Shown: positions 1 through 5,416, counted from the stretch's first letter. The stretch is DNA of 5,416 bases from Bacillota bacterium (GCA_029266295.1 JAQSXD010000291.1:1-5416), one strand, 5' to 3'. Numbers and translations: made by a program. The notes: generated by a model not told the origin, from the letters alone.

Positions 1-83
1 TCTTTTTTAAATTTTTTTGCAAGCTTCTTGGCAGTCAGGATTCCGGAGTATCCAGCTCCAACTATCACGATTTTCTTTCCCAT
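1..83 (-). CDS. FAD/NAD(P)-dependent oxidoreductase, probable type II NADH dehydrogenase (5' end only)
   Basis: The reading frame starts at the ATG at 83-81 and runs off the left edge after 27 codons. The peptide opens with MGKKIVIVGAGYSGILTAKK. This is a beta-alpha-beta dinucleotide-binding fold with the GxGxxG motif at residues 9-14, placed directly at the N-terminus as in flavoprotein NADH dehydrogenases (Ndh). That family passes electrons from NADH to a quinone or another acceptor at the inner face of the membrane. The start is well supported by an AGGAG at 94-90 with a 6-nt spacer. The gene lies beyond the terminator at 254-284, so it should be transcribed separately from the ferritin-like gene; I found no convincing promoter for it. 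Another FAD/NAD-linked reductase with the same N-terminal fold cannot be excluded, because the NADH and quinone regions are outside the window. The flavoprotein call is firm and the Ndh call is probable. Confidence 0.75.
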   Translation of the reverse strand, partial: MGKKIVIVGAGYSGILTAKKLAKKFKK

Positions 84-253
84 GTTTTTCTCCTCATAAT
101 TTATTGGTACAAATTTCACGTTTTGCATCAGCCAAAGGGGTAACCAACAACTACCTTCCATCAGATGCTATGTATCATGAAAAGGCTTCAGCAATGGCTA
201 TATCTCAACGTTTAAAACTATGCTCTTCTGTTGAATAAAGTCATGTGAAGCAA

Positions 254-284
254 ATAAAAGTCGCGGAATAGCATGACTCCGCGA
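254..284 (-). terminator. Rho-independent terminator of the ferritin-like gene
   Basis: On the minus strand a 7-bp G+C-rich stem, TCGCGGA (284-278) with TCCGCGA (267-261), encloses a 10-nt loop. It is followed at once by CTTTTATTT (260-252). The order stem then T-tract holds only on the minus strand. The hairpin lies about 75 nt past the stop codon of the gene at 359-838, so it should end that transcript before the flavoprotein gene at 83. Confidence 0.8.
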
Positions 285-358
285 TATTAATATACCCTAA
301 AAGCTTTTGTTTAAACAATCACAAACTTTTATATCGTATGAAATTATTATACAACATT

Positions 359-838
359 TTAGTAATCCTTACGAACACCAAATTCTGCCGACTCCACCCA
401 TTCCTTTGGACGGCTTACCAGCTCAACAAGCTGCTCCATTACCTTGAAGTGATCTTGTTCCTGCTCAATGATAAATTCAATAATCTCCCGGTCCTTCTCA
501 TTGCTGGTTTCCTGAAGCATTTCGGTATAAAGCGCAATGCTTTTTCTTTCATTTTCCAGCGCAGCAGTATAAGCATCCATTGCATCCGGCGTCACCTTAA
601 TCAAATCCTTATATGCACCAATCTCCATAAACAGATTTTTTATTTCTGCATATGTATCAACCAATTCATAAGGCAGAGTTTCCGCTTTGTTTTTCAGGAT
701 TCTCGCATGGATACTCTCTTCCTCGGCAAGGGTATGAAAAATCGATTTCAAGCCACGGTCAATTGTATTCTCAGCCTGCTCAAGATAGAATCTTTTACCG
801 TCCATCTCTAGGTTAATTGCAAGTTCTATGCTGTTCAT
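359..838 (-). CDS. Ferritin-like diiron protein, rubrerythrin family (erythrin-like domain without rubredoxin)
   Basis: This 159-residue protein is a four-helix-bundle diiron protein of the rubrerythrin/ferritin-like superfamily, probably cytoplasmic and acting in peroxide reduction or iron handling. The ligand pattern is complete. Helix A has E11 followed by F17-Y18, helix B has E41xxH44, helix C has E97 with Y104 seven residues later, and helix D has E127xxH130. The two halves of the bundle repeat the same E...Y and ExxH spacing. It has no C-terminal rubredoxin CxxC pairs, so it differs from classical rubrerythrin (about 190 residues) and would need an external electron donor or have a different role. 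The ATG at 838-836 is preceded by GAAAGGTG (853-846) with a 7-nt spacer. It has its own promoter at 887-914 and its own terminator at 254-284, so it is monocistronic. The fold and metal site are clear; the physiological reaction is inferred. Confidence 0.88.
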   Translation of the reverse strand: MNSIELAINLEMDGKRFYLEQAENTIDRGLKSIFHTLAEEESIHARILKNKAETLPYELVDTYAEIKNLFMEIGAYKDLIKVTPDAMDAYTAALENERKSIALYTEMLQETSNEKDREIIEFIIEQEQDHFKVMEQLVELVSRPKEWVESAEFGVRKDY

Positions 839-886
839 GAGTTCTCACCTTTCATAATTTTCGAATTTTTCAGTCTATTCAATCTC

Positions 887-914
887 ATTATAACAGAATG
901 TTCGTTTAATACAA
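887..914 (-). promoter_or_regulatory. Extended -10 sigma-A promoter of the ferritin-like gene
   Basis: The minus strand carries a perfect TATAAT (892-887) preceded by TGT, which makes an extended -10 (TGnTATAAT). A weak -35, TTGTAT (914-909), lies 16 bp upstream. Transcription should start near 880, giving a leader of about 40 nt. The strong extended -10 compensates for the poor -35. The TTATAAT half resembles half of a PerR box, but the second half-site is poor (about 3 of 7), so I do not call an operator. Confidence 0.75.
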
Positions 915-922
915 GAATTTTT

Positions 923-973
923 ACAGAAAAAAGCAGCTTCATCAGCAGAGCCTCTGAAACCGCTTTTTTCTGT
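923..973 (-). terminator. Long terminator-like hairpin with no protein gene upstream
   Basis: A perfect 12-bp inverted repeat, ACAGAAAAAAGC (923-934) and GCTTTTTTCTGT (962-973), extends inward through 936/960 and 938-941/955-958 with two mismatches. The terminal loop is 942-954. On either strand the 3' arm contains a T6 run. The minus strand continues into TAAAAATTC past the hairpin. Neither strand has a protein gene that ends here: the flanking genes diverge from this gap. The hairpin therefore either ends the candidate minus-strand RNA at about 923-1160, or insulates the ferritin-like promoter just downstream (-35 at 909-914) from transcription entering from the right. Confidence 0.7.
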
Positions 974-1160
974 ACTGTTGTATATGATATTTAATGTGTG
1001 AGGGCTGAAGTAAGCCGCCGCATGCCTGGCGGGTACCCTGCTGCGGCCGATTCATTCATCTTTATGCTTATTCTTTCCCTTTGCTGAGTTTTTATTCGGA
1101 TTATTTTTCAGAATCAGTCGGGATCATTTTTTCGGAATCAGATTGATTTCATCAAAACAC
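923..1160 (-). ncRNA. Candidate structured noncoding RNA (family not identified)
   Basis: This non-coding stretch ends on the minus strand in a strong terminator hairpin (923-973) and has dense folding potential. A G+C-rich block in A+T-rich surroundings can form several helices: AGCC/GGCT (1016-1013 with 1006-1003, 6-nt loop); CCGCC/GGCGG (1032-1028 with 1019-1015, 8-nt loop); and, as an alternative, GCCGC-GCA with TGC-GCGGC (1047-1039 with 1022-1014, one mismatch on each side). On the 5' side a tight hairpin TTGAT-GAA-ATCAA (1155-1143) is followed by two copies of CTGATTC (1141-1135 and 1117-1111). Either copy could pair over 7 bp with GAATCGG (1053-1047). The right boundary is a guess; a weak TATACA at about 1173-1178 could be its -10. 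It contains no good ORF. The size and layout suit one of the roughly 200-nt structured RNAs of Clostridia, such as the raiA motif, but I cannot confirm any family by eye. Confidence 0.4.
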
Positions 1161-1263
1161 AAAAGATCGTTGTATAGGGCCTGATTTTCTTGGAAAAATA
1201 AGTGAAGCAATCGCACCGCTATAAAAAGGTCACGAAAACAGCAGTACGCAAAAGGAGGTTTTT

Positions 1264-2841
1264 ATGAAACTGGATCAACAAAAATATTTAAAATTACCGC
1301 CCGAGTCTTATTGGATCGCATCATCCAGAGAAATAGCAGCCGAGTATCCGGCATTGAAAGAAGATACAAAAGTGGATGTCGTCATTGTGGGCGGAGGAAT
1401 TGCGGGAATCACCTGTGCTTATCTGCTGAAAAAGGAGGGGCTTTCTGTTATTCTTCTTGAAGCTGGCATTCTTGCAGGAGGAACAACCGGACATACAACA
1501 GCAAAAATTACTTCTCAGCATCATTTGATCTATCATAAATTGCTCAAACAGCTGGGAACAGAACTGGCAGAGCAATACGCAAATGCTAACGAGACTGCCC
1601 TAAGAGAAATCAAGACACTGATTGATGAACTCAGCATATCCTGTGACTATATTCCTCAGCCAGCAATCATCTACACGGAGAAGGATGAAAAGGTTTCCAT
1701 GCTGCAGGATGAAATGAAAGCCGCAGAAAAGCTGGGACTCCCTGCTTTTTATCAGGATACGATTCCCTTTCCGTTCACAGTGAAAGGTGCTCTTCGGTTC
1801 GACCAGCAGGCGCAGTTTCATCCGCTGAAATATTCACTGAATCTGGCAAAGGCATTCGTCAGAAGCGGTGGTCAAATCTATGAAAAGACTCGAGCGGTTG
1901 AAATTGAAAAAGATACCGCCTATACTTTGATCACTGAAAATGGATGCCGGATCGATACGGATCAATTGATTATTGCAACGCACTATCCTTTCTATAACAA
2001 ACACGGGATGTATTTCACAAGAATCTATCAGGAGAGGTCTTACGTTACTGCAATCAAAGCTACAGAGCAATTTCCAGGAGGAATGTACATCAACGCAGAA
2101 GATCCTGTTCGCTCCCTCAGAAGTCTGAAAACAAATTCAGAAGAATTGATTCTAATCGGAGGGGCGCGTCACAAAGCAGGGCAATGTGATAACACATTGG
2201 AAAAATATAAAGAATTGCTGGATTTCGCCACACCCTATTATTCTATTTCTAATGTACCGTTTCACTGGTCTGCACAGGATTGCATGACCATGAGCGGCCT
2301 TCCTTTTGTAGGAAACTATACGGAAGACACCCCAAATCTATACATCACAACAGGTTTTGGCAAATGGGGCATGACAAACAGTATGGCGTCTGCAATGCTG
2401 TTGAGAGATTTAATAATCAAAGGAGACAGCCCCTGGAAAGAAGTCTACGATCCCTCCAGAAAAACAAAGATACAGACGGCAGTCCATTATATGGCGGAGA
2501 ATCTCAATACTGCCGAAAAACTCATCGGCGGTAAGCTGTCATCACCTCCGGAAGAAGAAGAGATCGATATTGCTCCGGGAGAGGGAAAGGTTGTCACCCT
2601 TTACGGCAAGAGAGTAGGTGCATACCGGGATGATGCGGGGATTTTGTATATCGTAAATACTACCTGCACCCATATGGGCTGTGAACTGAATTGGAACTCT
2701 GCGGAAAAAACCTGGGATTGCCCTTGTCATGGGTCAAGGTTTTCCTTTGAAGGGAAGATTATAGAAGGTCCTGCGGTAGAACCACTCACAATGGAACACG
2801 ATGTTCACACGATTGGAAAGCTGTTAACCGAAGACTTTTGA
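1264..2841 (+). CDS. FAD-dependent oxidoreductase with C-terminal Rieske [2Fe-2S] domain
   Basis: This 525-residue cytoplasmic protein joins two redox modules. Residues about 36-390 are a DAO-type FAD domain. It has a Rossmann strand-turn-helix with GGGIAG (43-48), an acidic residue E66 closing the second strand, and the C-terminal flavin contact region TGFGKWGMT (363-371). Residues about 435-525 are a Rieske domain: C468-T-H470-MG-C473 and C486-P-C488-H489-G. C468, H470, C486 and H489 should bind the 2Fe-2S cluster, and C473/C488 match the disulfide pair of high-potential Rieske proteins. There is no signal peptide or membrane anchor. The domain order matches Bacillus YhfW-like proteins; I do not know a proven substrate for these. 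AAAGGAGGT (1251-1259) sits ideally before the ATG. TATAAA at 1220-1225 could be its -10, but no good -35 accompanies it. It is monocistronic, divergent from the ferritin-like gene, and ends at the terminator at 2915-2957. Architecture is certain; the reaction is unknown. Confidence 0.92.
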   Translation: MKLDQQKYLKLPPESYWIASSREIAAEYPALKEDTKVDVVIVGGGIAGITCAYLLKKEGLSVILLEAGILAGGTTGHTTAKITSQHHLIYHKLLKQLGTELAEQYANANETALREIKTLIDELSISCDYIPQPAIIYTEKDEKVSMLQDEMKAAEKLGLPAFYQDTIPFPFTVKGALRFDQQAQFHPLKYSLNLAKAFVRSGGQIYEKTRAVEIEKDTAYTLITENGCRIDTDQLIIATHYPFYNKHGMYFTRIYQERSYVTAIKATEQFPGGMYINAEDPVRSLRSLKTNSEELILIGGARHKAGQCDNTLEKYKELLDFATPYYSISNVPFHWSAQDCMTMSGLPFVGNYTEDTPNLYITTGFGKWGMTNSMASAMLLRDLIIKGDSPWKEVYDPSRKTKIQTAVHYMAENLNTAEKLIGGKLSSPPEEEEIDIAPGEGKVVTLYGKRVGAYRDDAGILYIVNTTCTHMGCELNWNSAEKTWDCPCHGSRFSFEGKIIEGPAVEPLTMEHDVHTIGKLLTEDF

Positions 2842-2914
2842 TCAAATACACGCTTGAGGTGATTTTGACAGTAATTTCAATACAAGAGGTGCGTAATAGC
2901 CGCACACTTCAAAA

Positions 2915-2957
2915 GAAAGGGCAGACAGCTCCTTGCGGAATACTGATCTACCCTTTT
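2915..2957. terminator. Bidirectional terminator between convergent genes
   Basis: AAAGGG (2916-2921) pairs with CCCTTT (2951-2956). After a C/A mismatch the stem continues as AGA/TCT (2923-2925 with 2947-2949) and, past a bulged A, CAG/CTG (2926-2928 with 2943-2945), leaving a 14-nt loop. The plus strand continues as CCCTTTTCCTCTTG and the minus strand as GCCCTTTCTTTTG, so both sides have a T-rich tail. It lies 74 nt past the Rieske oxidoreductase stop and 54 nt past the stop of the convergent gene at 3011-3421, and can serve both. A smaller hairpin, GTGCG/CGCAC (2889-2893 with 2901-2905), lies nearby without a T-tract. Confidence 0.6.
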
Positions 2958-3010
2958 CCTCTTGATGTCGTACCTATTTTCTGCTCTATTTATGCGTGGC
3001 TTGCTTTCGG

Positions 3011-3421
3011 TTAAATCAAGCCAGGTGCTCTATGATACGCAATGTCGAGCAACTTGTTTTTATTGATTATGGTTCTTTCATATTTGCCCGAACAGACAGA
3101 ACCCTTTGAATCTGAAGCCTCAAATCGAATCAAAACCGTATGAAGATCTACACTCTCAACCTCAAGATACAAGGTAATCACTTCCCCTACCAGAGAAGGA
3201 TGTTCGTGATTCAGCTCAATTCTTTTGCCTACCGTAATAAAATCTGAAGGAAGCCGGCTGTCAAGCATTTCGGTGGAAGCATTGATCATCATTAAAAGGA
3301 TGGAAGGTGTAGAAACCAGGTAGTCTAATGTGCCTTCATTACTTGAAGCATAGGCATCATTGGTTGTAGTTACCCTTGAATAGGTATAGGTAAGACCTTT
3401 CTCAATCTGATGTTTTATCAT
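3011..3421 (-). CDS. Hot-dog-fold thioesterase-like protein, FlK (fluoroacetyl-CoA thioesterase) family
   Basis: This is a 136-residue protein counted from the ATG at 3421-3419. A GTG two codons upstream (3427-3425) is also in frame, but it is only 2 nt from the AAGGAG, whereas the ATG has an 8-nt spacer, so I prefer the ATG. Length and pattern fit the FlK-like acyl-CoA thioesterases: an N-terminal strand, a central helix after ST-P (S37-T38-P39), a conserved histidine in NHEHPSLVG (H72, G79), then long strands ending in SGKYERTIIN, which resembles the family's G-x-H/Y-E-R segment. By my alignment T38 and H72 match the FlK catalytic Thr and His, while the position of the catalytic Glu is I46 (N47 next). 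If so, activity may be altered or lost. The protein is cytoplasmic. It follows the DUF368 gene on the same strand with a 65-nt gap containing a hairpin, so co-transcription is likely. The fold is fairly sure; the substrate is unknown. Confidence 0.7.
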   Translation of the reverse strand: MIKHQIEKGLTYTYSRVTTTNDAYASSNEGTLDYLVSTPSILLMMINASTEMLDSRLPSDFITVGKRIELNHEHPSLVGEVITLYLEVESVDLHTVLIRFEASDSKGSVCSGKYERTIINKNKLLDIAYHRAPGLI

Positions 3422-3461
3422 TTTCACATCTCCTTCTTCATCAATTTATCTTTTTTATTAG

Positions 3462-3478
3462 AGGCTGCAGAGCAGCCT
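3462..3478 (-). other. Intercistronic stem-loop between the DUF368 and thioesterase-like genes
   Basis: A perfect 7-bp stem, AGGCTGC with GCAGCCT, closes a 3-nt loop. It starts 9 nt past the stop codon of the DUF368 gene in the direction of transcription. The minus strand after it reads CTAATAAAAAAG, which is A-rich, so it is not a classical rho-independent terminator there. The T-tract lies on the plus strand before the stem, the wrong side for plus-strand termination. It may protect or partly attenuate the message between the two genes. Confidence 0.55.
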
Positions 3479-3486
3479 ACCTTCAT

Positions 3487-4332
3487 TTATTTGGTTTCCC
3501 CTGATTCTTTTTTCGCCCGGCCCAGCCAGAGAATCACAGCGAGCCCGGCTGAGAAAGTCAATAAACAGGGCAGGATTTCATTTAAAGCCGGAAAACCCGG
3601 ATAAACCTGTGCCAGTGACCCAAGCATAAAGCCTATGATCAGCATATACGTAAATTGGGGATGACGTTTCATTTCCCGTTCCAGAATTCCAGCTGTTAAA
3701 AAGGTACCTCCAAGAACCCCGATGGCCAAAGGCATCAAGTAAAGGAGATCAAGTTCCTTGATGGCAATCAGCGTAAGGTCATACATTCCCAGCATCAACA
3801 GGATGTATGATGCACTGATGCCCGGCAGGATTAAAGCAACTGCTATAATCACACCTGCAATCAACAGCATGGAAAAATTATATAGATCAAAATTAGTTGA
3901 CAGCTGAAAGATGCCTTCCGGCAGGTACATCGTACTAATTCCCATAACCGCACCAACCACGGCAACCAGAATATTAACCGGCTTGATTCTCGACACCTTG
4001 ACCTTACGGTATAAAGGAGGAATGCCCCCAAAAATCGCTCCGAGAAAGAAGAACAGCATGGGTTTCTGCCAAAGAGTAACAGCGGTGAGTAAAGGCCTTG
4101 AAAAGATCAAGATGCCTAGAATTCCTGCAACTCCGTAAGTTCCCAGCAGAATCGTATTTTCCTTGAGTTCTTTCCTAAAACAGCTGACCGCATGAATCAG
4201 TTCATCATAAATCCCAAGGATAATCGCCATGGTGCCTCCGCTTGCACCGGGAACGAGCATCGATGCCCCTATTACAAACCCCTTAATAAGCCTAATTGCA
4301 GCACTGTTGTAAATCGTCTTTGGTAATCCCAT
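3487..4332 (-). CDS. DUF368 family polytopic membrane protein (PopT-type undecaprenyl-phosphate translocase)
   Basis: This 281-residue integral membrane protein has about eight hydrophobic segments and a duplicated architecture. The signature VPGASGGT (27-34), followed by ILGIYDELI, is mirrored in the second half by LPGISASY (169-176), followed by LLMLGMYDLTL. This is the internal repeat typical of DUF368. Other conserved stretches are FFFLGAIFGGIPPLYRK (94-110) and LIIGFMLGSLAQVYPG (231-246). DUF368 proteins (PopT) have been shown in other bacteria to recycle the lipid carrier undecaprenyl phosphate across the cytoplasmic membrane for peptidoglycan and surface polymer synthesis; assignment here is by family. 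The ATG at 4332-4330 follows AAAAGGGGAT with good spacing. It has its own promoter at 4377-4405, so it is independent of pflA upstream. The length is usual for the family. The C-terminus is short, charged and probably cytoplasmic (RAKKESGETK). Confidence 0.88.
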   Translation of the reverse strand: MGLPKTIYNSAAIRLIKGFVIGASMLVPGASGGTMAIILGIYDELIHAVSCFRKELKENTILLGTYGVAGILGILIFSRPLLTAVTLWQKPMLFFFLGAIFGGIPPLYRKVKVSRIKPVNILVAVVGAVMGISTMYLPEGIFQLSTNFDLYNFSMLLIAGVIIAVALILPGISASYILLMLGMYDLTLIAIKELDLLYLMPLAIGVLGGTFLTAGILEREMKRHPQFTYMLIIGFMLGSLAQVYPGFPALNEILPCLLTFSAGLAVILWLGRAKKESGETK

Positions 4333-4376
4333 TTCTATCCCCTTTTGTAACCCCTGCAGATGAATCTATTCCATTT

Positions 4377-4405
4377 ATTATATCTTATTCCGCCAATGGA
4401 AACAA
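4377..4405 (-). promoter_or_regulatory. Sigma-A promoter of the DUF368 gene
   Basis: The minus strand has TTGTTT (4405-4400), an exact 17-bp spacer and a perfect TATAAT (4382-4377). Transcription should start near 4370, giving a leader of about 38 nt before the ATG at 4332. The promoter lies in the 131-bp gap after pflA. That gap has no clear rho-independent terminator: ACCTT and AAGGT (4457-4453 with 4415-4411) can pair only over a long distance and without a T-run, so some read-through from pfl is possible. Confidence 0.7.
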
Positions 4406-4463
4406 CCAAACCACCTTACTTTTTCTATCCTAAGTGAAAGTCTATTTCTTCTAAGGTCTGTCT

Positions 4464-5180
4464 TCAACAGCCTATTTTATCCGAAACCATCGCCCTGAGT
4501 TCTTGTATCTGACGATCAGAGCATTCGGGGCAGCCGGACAAGGGAAATGGAATTCCCATTTCATCATATTTTTCGTGGCACATCGTTCGAAACGGAAGTA
4601 ATTCCAGCTTCTTATAATTTGAGAAGCTTTCTCCCAGACCTCGGATATGCAGGACTCTTTCAGCACTGTCTGTCAATCCGGGCACAATCACATGACGAAT
4701 CCACATCGGAATTTTTTTCTCCTCTGCCAGTTTTAAAAATCGCATTACCTGATCCAATGTTCCTCCGCAGTGGCGCCGATATTCAACATTGTCGGCAAAT
4801 TTCAGATCACACATCACCAGATCAGTGTATTTCAAAACTTCACGGGCGCCGGCAAGGCTCCCGGTTCCCGAGGTGTCGAGAACTGTATGAATTCCTTCCG
4901 CCTTGAGCCTTGCAAACAGCGCAGCGGTAAACTCCCACTGCAAGAGCGGCTCACCACCGGAAACTGTAATACCTCCCTGAGTGCCGAAGTACGGGCGGTA
5001 TCGCAGTACTTTCTCTACAATCGCTTCCATTTCCCACTCCTCTCCCCTTGACGGATCCCAGGTTTCCGGATTATGACAATACACACAGCGCAGCGGACAG
5101 CCCTGCATGAATACCACAAATCGTATTCCCGGGCCGTCTGCAGCCCCCAGGCTCTGAAAGGAGTTGATTCTGCCTTTCAT
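4464..5180 (-). CDS. pflA: Pyruvate formate-lyase activating enzyme (radical SAM)
   Basis: This 238-residue cytoplasmic radical SAM enzyme uses a 4Fe-4S cluster and S-adenosylmethionine to abstract a hydrogen from the active-site glycine of pyruvate formate-lyase, creating the glycyl radical. Numbered from the ATG at 5180-5178, the cluster motif CxxxCxxC is C28-PLR-C32-VY-C35 within MQGCPLRCVYCHNPETWD. SGGEPLLQ (74-81) is the SAM-binding GGE motif. DTSG (102-105) and MCDLKF follow the family order, and the DGPGIR segment (15-20) is the typical N-terminus. Length is close to the roughly 245 residues usual for PflA. The start codon overlaps the pflB stop (TGATG). A GTG one codon upstream is in frame, but the GAGG in CATGAGG is 7 nt from the ATG and only 4 nt from the GTG, so I chose the ATG. 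Translation is probably coupled to pflB. Its C-terminal HEKYDEMG region is also typical. Confidence 0.96.
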   Translation of the reverse strand: MKGRINSFQSLGAADGPGIRFVVFMQGCPLRCVYCHNPETWDPSRGEEWEMEAIVEKVLRYRPYFGTQGGITVSGGEPLLQWEFTAALFARLKAEGIHTVLDTSGTGSLAGAREVLKYTDLVMCDLKFADNVEYRRHCGGTLDQVMRFLKLAEEKKIPMWIRHVIVPGLTDSAERVLHIRGLGESFSNYKKLELLPFRTMCHEKYDEMGIPFPLSGCPECSDRQIQELRAMVSDKIGC

Positions 5181-5416
5181 CACATTGCCTCATGGAAGGT
5201 TCTAGCGATGACCTCACGCTGCTGAAGCTTGGATAATTTATGGAAGTTAACCGCATACCCAGAAACTCTCACCGTTAGGTTTGGATGAAGCTCTGGATTT
5301 TCATAGGCCTCTACTAAAGTCTGTCTGTTCAAGACATTGACATTCAGATGATGAGCTTTCTGATTGAAGTACCCCTTCATAACAGAAACCAGATTGGCAT
5401 ACCGTTCCTCCTCTTC
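5180..5416 (-). CDS. pflB: Pyruvate formate-lyase (formate C-acetyltransferase), C-terminal end
   Basis: The last 78 codons of a gene that enters from the right edge; full-length family members have about 750 residues. Pyruvate formate-lyase converts pyruvate and CoA to acetyl-CoA and formate in anaerobic glucose catabolism. The fragment contains the glycyl radical loop RVSGYAVNF; the radical-bearing Gly is the GGG codon at 5260-5258. The upstream segment NVNVLNRQTLVEAYENPE and the ending EVIARTFHEAM are the standard PflB C-terminus. The next gene, pflA, starts on its stop codon with a 1-nt overlap, so the two form an operon. The intact radical loop, the matching activase and a normal end indicate a functional gene as far as can be seen. 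Confidence 0.95.
   Translation of the reverse strand, partial: EEEERYANLVSVMKGYFNQKAHHLNVNVLNRQTLVEAYENPELHPNLTVRVSGYAVNFHKLSKLQQREVIARTFHEAM

Noticed and set aside
17..238. A 73-codon plus-strand reading frame whose second half (about 121-238) looks somewhat protein-like.
   Set aside because: Its first third is antisense to the flavoprotein start, there is no ribosome binding site before its ATG, and the peptide matches no family I recognise. It most likely reflects chance openness in the leader region of the flavoprotein gene.
84..253. A possible riboswitch or promoter in the leader of the flavoprotein gene.
   Set aside because: I found no riboswitch consensus I can name, no stable hairpin with a T-tract and no convincing -35/-10 pair.
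338..811. A long plus-strand open frame across the ferritin-like gene, and similar open frames across other genes.
   Set aside because: These are antisense shadows. The opposite-strand proteins have full family motifs and good ribosome binding sites, and these frames have neither.
880..895. A possible PerR box overlapping the -10 of the ferritin-like gene.
   Set aside because: Only one half-site (TTATAAT), which is also simply the -10 region, is good. The other half matches at about 3 of 7 positions.
1056..1215. A minus-strand frame ending in a basic peptide (NSAKGKNKHKDE) just before the G+C-rich block, suggesting a small or decayed gene.
   Set aside because: It has no ATG or ribosome binding site and is broken by an in-frame TGA. 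The folding potential and terminator fit an RNA better than a protein.
2998..3022. The inverted repeat GGCTTG/CAAGCC overlapping the stop codon of the thioesterase-like gene, as its terminator.
   Set aside because: On the minus strand it is followed by ACGCATAAATAG, not a T-run. The hairpin at 2915-2957 is the better terminator.
1..5416. Mobile elements, CRISPR arrays, tRNA/rRNA genes or defence systems.
   Set aside because: No transposase or integrase frame, no regularly spaced repeats, no tRNA-like cloverleaf and no defence-type protein is visible on either strand.

Overview
The window looks like chromosomal DNA of a fermentative, spore-former-type anaerobe of the Clostridia (Bacillota). 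Supporting signs are A+T-rich intergenic DNA, strong AGGAGG-type ribosome binding sites, TATAAT promoters, a pyruvate formate-lyase/activase pair, a rubrerythrin-type ferritin-like protein and a DUF368 membrane protein. I cannot name the species.

Layout, left to right. Positions 1-83 (minus) are the 5' end of a FAD/NAD(P)-binding oxidoreductase, probably a type II NADH dehydrogenase. Positions 359-838 (minus) are a ferritin-like diiron protein with its own extended -10 promoter (887-914) and a rho-independent terminator (254-284). A 425-bp gap (839-1263) lies between this gene and a divergent one. It is not empty: it holds a long terminator-like hairpin (923-973) and a G+C-rich, highly foldable block (about 1003-1053), plus further pairing elements out to about 1155. 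No protein gene in the window owns that terminator, so a minus-strand structured noncoding RNA is the simplest explanation and the most interesting item here. Positions 1264-2841 (plus) are a two-domain FAD oxidoreductase with a C-terminal Rieske [2Fe-2S] domain. A bidirectional terminator (2915-2957) separates it from the convergent minus-strand genes.

The right half is all on the minus strand. Transcription runs from the 3' end of pflB (5180-5416), through pflA (4464-5180, 1-nt stop/start overlap), then a separately promoted DUF368/PopT-type undecaprenyl-phosphate translocase (3487-4332), then a small hot-dog-fold thioesterase-like gene (3011-3421). The last two may form a bicistronic unit with a stem-loop between them.

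Functionally, pflB and pflA form one unit: the activase installs the glycyl radical that pyruvate formate-lyase needs for anaerobic pyruvate cleavage. The left half has a redox and oxidative-stress flavour (diiron ferritin-like protein, FAD-Rieske oxidoreductase, NADH dehydrogenase-like flavoprotein), which suits an anaerobe with oxygen-sensitive radical enzymes. These left-half genes are separate transcription units, so the link is thematic, not operonic. The protein genes are recognisable families. I see no phage, transposon, CRISPR or defence system.
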